From Oscillospiraceae bacterium (GTDB lineage Bacteria; Bacillota; Clostridia; Oscillospirales; Ruminococcaceae), in NCBI GenBank assembly GCA_016295545.1, contig JAEDLA010000012.1:1-14769 (forward strand): DNA of 14,769 nt. The letters are read 5' to 3'. Shown one piece after another: positions 1-5,871 of this stretch. Below the pieces are notes generated by a model. That model searched no databases. It saw only the letters and a program-made list of their open reading frames with translations, and was not told the origin of the DNA. Position numbers and translations under genes: made by a program. Each line of letters starts with the position of its first letter. Within the stretch, counting starts at the first letter, position 1.

Positions 1-54
1 ACCAAAGGCGCTGCCTCTGGACTCTGCCAAAGGGTTTATACCCTTTGGAAACCC
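1..54. repeat. Copy 1 of a hairpin-rich intergenic repeat (left end cut by window)
   Basis: This stretch matches 9373-9427 almost base for base: both have GGCGCTGCCTCTGGACT, then one base difference, then GCCAAAGGGTT and CCCTTTGGAA. It folds into two hairpins. Arms 2-9 and 13-20 enclose a 3-base loop, with one A-C mismatch that is a G-C pair in the other copy. Arms 27-35 and 40-48 (CCAAAGGGT/ACCCTTTGG) enclose TTAT. It lies 10 bp past the stop codon of the minus-strand regulator, but no T tract follows on the minus strand, so it does not look like a standard intrinsic terminator. It could be a non-coding mobile or REP-like element. The copy may continue to the left of the window. Confidence 0.75.
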
Positions 55-63
55 ATTTTAATA

Positions 64-2283
64 TCATGAATTTTTGTTCTCGTTCTGCATCTGAAGCCTG
101 TAATCAGAGGGAGAAATATTTTCAGCTGCCTTGAACTGACGTACAAAGTAATTATACGTGGAATATCCGCATTCATGGGCAATTTCGCTTACAGTAAGGT
201 CAGTGTTAAGCAGCATTTCACGAGCCTTGTCAAGGCGGAACTGGATAAGCTCCTCAATGATACTCTTTCCAAAAGTGGATTTGTATATCTTTTGCAGATA
301 GCTTTTGCTGATGAAAAGCTTGTCCGCAATTTCACTGATATTCCAGTTCATTTCGGGATTTTTCATAATATCATTTCTCAGCTGTCTGAGCTTTTCAAAG
401 TGCTGATTAGCAGGTGTTTCCGACTTTGAGTGAGTATGGATACGGTTAACGGCAGCATTATGGATAAGCTTGCTTAACTGCGGCATTTCTTCATTTATAT
501 TACAGGAGCAGCAGCCGAGAGTAAAAGAAATATCAACAGTCTGAACGGAACTGAGCTGCTGCTTGATTCCACAGTAAAGCTGTTCAGAACGGTCGTTTCC
601 GAACATTATCACTCCAAAGCAGCCGGAGGAAACAACAGCGCATATTTCGTCCTTTTTTATCAGCTTTTTCAGAATGTTTCCGAAGCCTTTTATCATATCG
701 CCGGCTGCTTCGGAACCGTTCTGAATGAAAATTTTGTGCAGGTCGGTAAGCTCAATATGAATGTATGTAACTGAGCTGAAACTGCCGTAATTTTTCTGAA
801 ATGCAGCTCTGAAAGCATTTTTTAGTCCGGAGAGGTTAAGCAGTCCGGAGGTCCTGTCACAGGAAGCAAGGCTGTTCAGTTTATTCACAGCCTGATTCAT
901 GGCTGACTGAATCCTGACCTTTTCAAGAGCCATATTGATATAGTTTATCCACTGAATGTAAATACGGCTGTAGGTGACAGGCTGTTTACCAAATGAAACA
1001 GCGGAAAAACCGAAGAAATTCTCGTTATAATGGAGAGGTGAGATGTAAAATGCTGAGGGATTCTTTCGTGAATTTCTGAAATAGTCCAGTGCGTCAGAAG
1101 CGGAACTGCACATCATGCCGTCATCGCCTCTTTCAATAGCCGATTTGCTGTAGACTATACGCAGTGGCTTGCTGATATCGAAGTAAAGTCCGGCTGAACC
1201 GTCTGAGGACAGTGACTGTTCAAAATTTTCAGTAATGCATATATATATATGGTTCATCTTATGGAGAAGATAGCTGTAATTGTCTATCTTTTCAATCAGA
1301 GCGGGAATATCTGCGGAGCTTGTTATATCGATAAGCATATCGCCGAAAAACATTTTATTCTGAATGCGTTCCTCATTTTTCATGCGGTGCTGTATCTGCC
1401 GCCGCAGCTCAGCGTCCTCTGCACAGCCGCAGCTGTGACTGATTCTGAGTACCCCCGATTCATTGGGGACCTTGCTGCATATTCTGCCGGTAATTATCCT
1501 GTACAGCCGGCGGAAAGCCTCTGAGCCAAGCTGATAGTTGGGGCGCTTATAGCTTGTAACAGAGGGAGTAAACAGCGATGCCTCCGCAGTTGCGTCAAAT
1601 CCTGTAACAGCAATTTCCTCCGGAACATTTATGCCGCTGTTTATAAGGCGGTCAATGAGAGTGTACGCCATTACATCATTTCCGCAGACAATGGCTTCGG
1701 GCTTTTCAATGTCTCCTGAGATTATCTGTTCTGCAAGCTGTACAGGAGCATCTGTCCAGAAGTCACCATATATACAGCCTGAGCGTTCCACAGTCAGACC
1801 GTGCTTTTTCATGGAGCGCAGATAGCCCTTTAATCTTTCCTCGCCGCTGAAAGTACCTTTCGGACCGGTAAGGCAGATTATTCTTTTATACCCGTGAACT
1901 TCGATAAGGTGGTCTGTTATCTCCTCAAAGGCGGCGCAGTCATCGGCAGTAGTAGTTTCAAACTGATTGTGACCGTTATAGTCAAGAAGCATTACAGGTT
2001 TGCCGGAATTCAGGCAAAGCTTGTCGATATAGTCTCTGATTTTATCGCTGAATGAATTGCGGTCGTAGAGAAATCCGGCAAAGGCGTCACAGGAAATAAG
2101 GCTGAGAATACTTTTTTCCTGATTTTTTTGCCGGCTGTCAAAAAAGAAATCGTGCAGAGGACAGATAACTGCAATGTCACAGGAGCTTTTGAATGCCTGT
2201 GAGACTATTCCACGCATTATTTCGCTCTGATAGTCGATGTAGCAGTTTGTAGTTATAACGCCTATAAGCAGACGTGATTCCAA
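64..2283 (-). CDS. Sugar-sensing transcriptional regulator: periplasmic-binding-protein-like domain, degenerate GGDEF, AraC-type HTH
   Basis: A 739-residue cytoplasmic regulator with no signal peptide. Residues about 5-285 resemble the LacI-type ligand domain (Peripla_BP_3), with GxxR-like and PEEIAVTGFD segments and a SCGC cluster at 284-287, but there is no N-terminal LacI helix-turn-helix. Residues about 300-460 form an unassigned, possibly GAF-like linker. Residues 475-615 look like a diguanylate cyclase fold (SCDRTSGLLN start), but the GGDEF signature is replaced by SSGCF (552-556), so cyclase activity is unlikely. Residues 640-735 are a classic AraC double HTH (RLDKAREMLLNTDLTVSEIA, then GYSTYNYFVRQFK). 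The start is TTG: AAAGGAG lies 8 bases upstream and no better ATG exists. It is divergent from the PL11 lyase gene, so control of that gene by a pectin-derived sugar is the natural inference. The ligand is unknown. Confidence 0.88.
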   Translation of the reverse strand: MESRLLIGVITTNCYIDYQSEIMRGIVSQAFKSSCDIAVICPLHDFFFDSRQKNQEKSILSLISCDAFAGFLYDRNSFSDKIRDYIDKLCLNSGKPVMLLDYNGHNQFETTTADDCAAFEEITDHLIEVHGYKRIICLTGPKGTFSGEERLKGYLRSMKKHGLTVERSGCIYGDFWTDAPVQLAEQIISGDIEKPEAIVCGNDVMAYTLIDRLINSGINVPEEIAVTGFDATAEASLFTPSVTSYKRPNYQLGSEAFRRLYRIITGRICSKVPNESGVLRISHSCGCAEDAELRRQIQHRMKNEERIQNKMFFGDMLIDITSSADIPALIEKIDNYSYLLHKMNHIYICITENFEQSLSSDGSAGLYFDISKPLRIVYSKSAIERGDDGMMCSSASDALDYFRNSRKNPSAFYISPLHYNENFFGFSAVSFGKQPVTYSRIYIQWINYINMALEKVRIQSAMNQAVNKLNSLASCDRTSGLLNLSGLKNAFRAAFQKNYGSFSSVTYIHIELTDLHKIFIQNGSEAAGDMIKGFGNILKKLIKKDEICAVVSSGCFGVIMFGNDRSEQLYCGIKQQLSSVQTVDISFTLGCCSCNINEEMPQLSKLIHNAAVNRIHTHSKSETPANQHFEKLRQLRNDIMKNPEMNWNISEIADKLFISKSYLQKIYKSTFGKSIIEELIQFRLDKAREMLLNTDLTVSEIAHECGYSTYNYFVRQFKAAENISPSDYRLQMQNENKNS

Positions 2284-2364
2284 AGCAGAAGCTCCTTTCC
2301 TGTAGTATTTTTTGCGTATACCATGGCTTATGACCTGTTTTCAAGCCGTTTTCCTATGTGTAAT

Positions 2365-2393
2365 ATTATATCATGCTTTTTGCAGAAATGCAA
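2365..2393 (-). promoter_or_regulatory. Sigma-70-type promoter of the AraC-type regulator
   Basis: On the minus strand, TTGCAT (2388-2393) and a perfect TATAAT (2365-2370) are separated by 17 bases. Transcription would begin near 2358, giving a leader of roughly 75 bases before the TTG start. It is back to back with the lyase promoter, about 60 bp away. Confidence 0.72.
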
Positions 2394-2421
2394 GACTATT
2401 ATGCATATAAATTTGTGCAGA

Positions 2422-2465
2422 CTTATTTATTTGTAAAATAAGAGATTATAATTGATTGCGCAATT
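2422..2465. promoter_or_regulatory. Candidate operator: two adjacent inverted repeats upstream of and over the lyase -35 box
   Basis: CTTATTT (2422-2428) and AAATAAG (2436-2442) form a perfect 7-bp inverted repeat with a 7-base spacer. AATTG (2450-2454) and CAATT (2461-2465) form a second one, with the palindrome TTGCGCAA at 2456-2463 covering the -35 box. The position suits binding by the divergent AraC-type regulator, but the region is AT-rich and short inverted repeats arise by chance. Function is inferred from position only. Confidence 0.35.
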
Positions 2466-2484
2466 GTGAATTTATGTGTATAAT
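2456..2484 (+). promoter_or_regulatory. Sigma-70-type promoter of the PL11 lyase gene
   Basis: TTGCGC (2456-2461) and a perfect TATAAT (2479-2484) are 17 bases apart. Transcription would begin near 2491 and leave a leader of about 52 bases. The box overlaps the most upstream in-frame TTG (2456), which is a further reason to place the lyase start at 2543. Confidence 0.75.
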
Positions 2485-2542
2485 AATATTAATAAAAATC
2501 ATCTGTATTTCAGCAGAAATTAATGAAAGGAACACTTTTTAT

Positions 2543-5500
2543 ATGAAAAGCAGATTAAAACGTCTGGCAGCTGCTATGTCAGCTGTTGTTGTAGGTGCAG
2601 CTTCGGGAATGGCTTCATTCAGACAGCCTGAATTTACCTCAGATGCTGCATACGGAACAGGAAAAAATATTGCTGAGTACCTTGACAGAGGAATTTCTGC
2701 CGTGAGCACAGGCTCAGGTATGCTTGTAAGCTGGAGATTCCTTGCCAATGACAGCGATAATGCAGTATTCAAGCTCTATCGTGACAACACTCTGATATAT
2801 ACAAGCAATGCCGGAGATTCTACCTGTTACCTCGATGCAGGCGGCTCGGCAGCTTCAAGCTATCGTGTTGATACGGTGGAGGGAGGCAGCGTAAAATCTT
2901 CCGATACCTGTAAAATGAAGTCGGGAGCAAATTACTTCGATGTAAAGCTTGACCAGCCCACTGGCTCAGACTGTACCTACAGTCCCAATGACTGCTCAGT
3001 GGGAGATGTTGACGGAGACGGCACTTATGAATTGTTTGTCAAATGGGATCCCTCAAACTCAAAGGACAACTCTCAGAAAGGCAATACCGGCAACGTTTTC
3101 ATCGACTGCTACAGACTGGACGGCACAAAGCTGTGGAGAATTGATTTAGGCGTCAATATCCGTGCAGGTGCTCACTATACCCAGTTCCTTGTAGCTGACT
3201 TCGACTGTGACGGCAAGGCTGAAATGACCTGTAAAACTGCTGACGGAACAAAGGACGCAGCAGGAACTGTAATAGGCGACGGTTCAAAGGATTACCGAAA
3301 TTCCAGCGGCTATATTCTTTCAGGTCCTGAGTATTACACTCTTTTTGACGGTCTGACCGGCACTATTCTTGACACTGTAAGTTATGAGTATCCTCGTGGA
3401 GAAGTAACAAAATCTACGTGGGGCGATAACTACGGCAACCGCTGTGACAGATTTCTTGGTGCGGTAGTGTACTGCGACGGAGTTCACCCCAGTGCTGTTT
3501 CCGTCAGAGGCTACTACACAAGAATGACTGCTGTGGCTTACGATGTTGTCAATAAGAAGCTTGTTAAGCGCTGGGGATTTGATACAGGCTATAACAAGGC
3601 TGCTGACGGCTACGGTGACGGAAACCATAACTGTATGCCTGCTGATGTTGATAATGACGGAAAACAGGAGCTTGTACTTGGCGGAACCTGTCTTGATGAT
3701 AACGGCTCAGTGCTCTGGTGTACTAATATGGGACATGGTGACGCTATGCATTTAGGAGATCTTCTTCCGGACAGAAACGGTCAGGAACTGTGGATATGCC
3801 ATGAGGAAAGTCCCTATGGCGTAACACTCCTTGATCCTGCAAACGGAAAAATTATTTTCCACAAGGACGGAAGTAAGGATACAGGACGCTGCTGTGCTGA
3901 TAATGTCTGGGCAGGCAATAACGGTGCAGAGTTCTGGGGACTGGGAAATGATGTTTTTGACGGCAGCGGAAATACCCTCTCATGCCGCAGACCGGCAATA
4001 AACTTCCTCAGCTACTGGGACGGCGACCTTGAACGTGAGATTCTTGACGGCTATACAGATTCTCCGGCTACGATTACCAAAATGAAAGAGGACGGAACCC
4101 TCACCACTCTTCTTTCCACCGACGGTTACTACACCTGCAACACCACAAAGGGTACTCCATGTCTTTCTGCTGATATTTTCGGTGACTGGCGTGAGGAGCT
4201 TGTGGTAAGAGCAGCTGACGGCAAGTCGGTAAGAATTTACGCTACTACTTACGATACGGACTATCGTATCACTACCCTGATGCACGATATCCAGTATCGT
4301 ACACAGGTTGCAGGACAAAATGTTTCATATAACCAGCCGCCGCATCTGAGCGTATATCTCGGCTCTGACAAACCTCTCCCTGAAAGACCGGCGGTAACTA
4401 TCAACGGCTCAGGTACGGCTGGTCCGGTTCTTAAAACCGGCGACACCATGGATTCAACCAATAAGTATATGTTTAAAAACGTCGGAAGCGGACTCTACCT
4501 TGAAGTTGCAGACGGCAACGCTGCTGCCGGAGCAAATGTTCAGCAGGGAGCAGAGGGTGAAACAAAGGCAAATACATGGAAACTTTCACCGGCAGGAGGA
4601 GGTTACTATCATGTAATTTCCTGTCTTGACGACGGAAAGACATATTACCTCGACATAGACTACGGTAAAACTGAAAACGGTACAAATATTCAGATATTTA
4701 CCGATACAGCGGCTGACGCTCAGCTGTTCAAATTCGTGAAAAACGATGACGGTACATACACTATCACCACAAAGCCTACTCAGGACGCAAGCTGTCTCGG
4801 AGTTTCAGGCGGCTCAACGGAACAAGGTGCAAATGTTATGCAATGGGAGTGCGACGGCACTGATAATCAGAAATGGATTGCAGAAAAAATCACTATCAAG
4901 GACGGCATTACCCTCGATGAGAGCAAGTGCTATATGTTCAGAAATGTGGGCAGTCAGAAGTACCTTGAGATAGAGGGCGGCAAGCAGGAAAACGGTACTA
5001 ACGTTCAGCAGTGGGGAGCAGACGGACCTGCATCTCATAATGTATGGCACGTTAAATATGTGAACTGGGGCTACTACTACGTTTACTCAGCTCTTGGTGA
5101 CGGTCAGACATTCCTGCTTAATGTCAACGGAAATGCTGCTGACGGCGTGAATATCGACATTAATGAATATAACACTTACAGCAGTCAGTATTTTAAGTTT
5201 GTGGACAATGAGGACGGAACTTATACAATTGTCACAAGAGCTTCAAGAGACCTTTCGGCTGTTGCTGTTGCGGACGGCTCAGCTGCAAGCGGAGCAAATA
5301 TTGAACAGAGGACACTTAACGGCAGCGATGCTCAGAAATGGATTATTGAGGAGGTTGACTATCAGCTTCCTGTTGTCACAACTACAACAACTACTGCAAC
5401 TACCACAACTACCACCACGACAACTACAACTACTACCACTACAACAGCTGAAACTACAACAACTGAAACCACAACTGTTACAGGTGAAATAGTCTGGGGC

Positions 5501-5704
5501 GATTCCAATGGCGACGGTAAGGTCGGCATTGATGATGTGGTAAGGGTAATGATGTACGTCAGCAGCAAGGAAGCTAATCCTCTCAGTGAACAGGCATTAA
5601 AGAACTGTGATGTTTATAATAACGGAGACGGAGTGTTTATTGCAGACGCACTTTCCATTCAGAAAAAGTTAGCACAGGTAATCGATACTCTTCCTGAATC
5701 ATAA
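2543..5704 (+). CDS. Secreted rhamnogalacturonan lyase (PL11) with two ricin-type beta-trefoils and a dockerin
   Basis: A 1053-residue extracellular enzyme that cleaves the rhamnogalacturonan I backbone of pectin by beta-elimination. Order: Sec signal peptide (1-about 35); PL11 catalytic beta-propeller (about 38-615), very like Bacillus YesW/YesX (GISAVSTGSGMLVSWRFLAN, KWDPSNSKDNSQKGNTGN, IRAGAHYTQFLVADFD, CKTADGTKD) and rich in acidic calcium-type loops such as DVDGDG; ricin-type trefoil 1 (about 640-785) and trefoil 2 (about 796-938), each ending in QKW; a threonine linker (946-978); and a dockerin (984-1053) with loops DSNGDGKVGIDD and DVYNNGDGVFIAD. The ATG at 2543 is preferred because GAAAGGAA lies before it and a signal peptide starts there; an in-frame TTG at 2456 lies in the promoter. 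The trefoils probably bind carbohydrate and the dockerin attaches the enzyme to a cellulosome scaffoldin. It is divergent from the AraC-type regulator, its likely controller. Confidence 0.93.
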   Translation: MKSRLKRLAAAMSAVVVGAASGMASFRQPEFTSDAAYGTGKNIAEYLDRGISAVSTGSGMLVSWRFLANDSDNAVFKLYRDNTLIYTSNAGDSTCYLDAGGSAASSYRVDTVEGGSVKSSDTCKMKSGANYFDVKLDQPTGSDCTYSPNDCSVGDVDGDGTYELFVKWDPSNSKDNSQKGNTGNVFIDCYRLDGTKLWRIDLGVNIRAGAHYTQFLVADFDCDGKAEMTCKTADGTKDAAGTVIGDGSKDYRNSSGYILSGPEYYTLFDGLTGTILDTVSYEYPRGEVTKSTWGDNYGNRCDRFLGAVVYCDGVHPSAVSVRGYYTRMTAVAYDVVNKKLVKRWGFDTGYNKAADGYGDGNHNCMPADVDNDGKQELVLGGTCLDDNGSVLWCTNMGHGDAMHLGDLLPDRNGQELWICHEESPYGVTLLDPANGKIIFHKDGSKDTGRCCADNVWAGNNGAEFWGLGNDVFDGSGNTLSCRRPAINFLSYWDGDLEREILDGYTDSPATITKMKEDGTLTTLLSTDGYYTCNTTKGTPCLSADIFGDWREELVVRAADGKSVRIYATTYDTDYRITTLMHDIQYRTQVAGQNVSYNQPPHLSVYLGSDKPLPERPAVTINGSGTAGPVLKTGDTMDSTNKYMFKNVGSGLYLEVADGNAAAGANVQQGAEGETKANTWKLSPAGGGYYHVISCLDDGKTYYLDIDYGKTENGTNIQIFTDTAADAQLFKFVKNDDGTYTITTKPTQDASCLGVSGGSTEQGANVMQWECDGTDNQKWIAEKITIKDGITLDESKCYMFRNVGSQKYLEIEGGKQENGTNVQQWGADGPASHNVWHVKYVNWGYYYVYSALGDGQTFLLNVNGNAADGVNIDINEYNTYSSQYFKFVDNEDGTYTIVTRASRDLSAVAVADGSAASGANIEQRTLNGSDAQKWIIEEVDYQLPVVTTTTTTATTTTTTTTTTTTTTTTAETTTTETTTVTGEIVWGDSNGDGKVGIDDVVRVMMYVSSKEANPLSEQALKNCDVYNNGDGVFIADALSIQKKLAQVIDTLPES
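5378..5476 (+). repeat. Threonine-codon tract encoding the inter-module linker of the lyase
   Basis: Thirty-three consecutive codons, 29 of them ACN, encode a linker of almost only threonine with a few Ala and Glu. Third positions vary (ACA, ACT, ACC, ACG), so this is not a pure trinucleotide repeat, but it is low-complexity DNA prone to length variation. Such linkers separate modules in cellulosomal enzymes and are often O-glycosylated. The opposite strand gives a spurious poly-valine reading. Confidence 0.85.
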
Positions 5705-5711
5705 TTGTTTT

Positions 5712-5745
5712 ATCACGGATAACTTGTGTTATCCGTGATTTTTTT
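5712..5745 (+). terminator. Intrinsic terminator after the PL11 lyase gene
   Basis: ATCACGGATAAC (5712-5723) pairs perfectly with GTTATCCGTGAT (5728-5739) around a TTGT loop, followed by an uninterrupted T run. It begins 7 bp after the stop codon, so the lyase is a single-gene transcript and the following sensor gene needs its own promoter. Confidence 0.92.
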
Positions 5746-5783
5746 GAATTATATAAACAAATACACACAATATTTATAGAAAG

Positions 5784-5813
5784 TTGTAGATTTTTCTTGT
5801 ATAGTGTGATAAA
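5784..5813 (+). promoter_or_regulatory. Probable promoter of the EAL sensor gene
   Basis: TTGTAG (5784-5789) lies 17 bases before TGATAA (5807-5812), or 18 before GATAAA (5808-5813). The match to consensus is moderate. The strong terminator just upstream makes a promoter in this gap necessary. A start near 5820 would leave a leader of about 50 bases. Confidence 0.5.
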
Positions 5814-5871
5814 ATATATATGGAGATTTATACTCAATCAGAGGTGAACAAAAGGTAAGGAGTTGAGTTTT

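Noticed and set aside
27..48. Intrinsic terminator of the regulator gene
   Set aside because: The hairpin is good but the minus strand shows no T run after it, and it belongs to a repeat found elsewhere. Some role in ending the transcript cannot be excluded.
2456..2542. N-terminal extension of the PL11 lyase from an in-frame TTG
   Set aside because: The TTG is part of the -35 box, the extension would precede the signal peptide, and ATG 2543 has a ribosome site.
5362..5568. Minus-strand open frame rich in valine
   Set aside because: It is the complement of the threonine linker and the dockerin codons; no ribosome site and no plausible protein.
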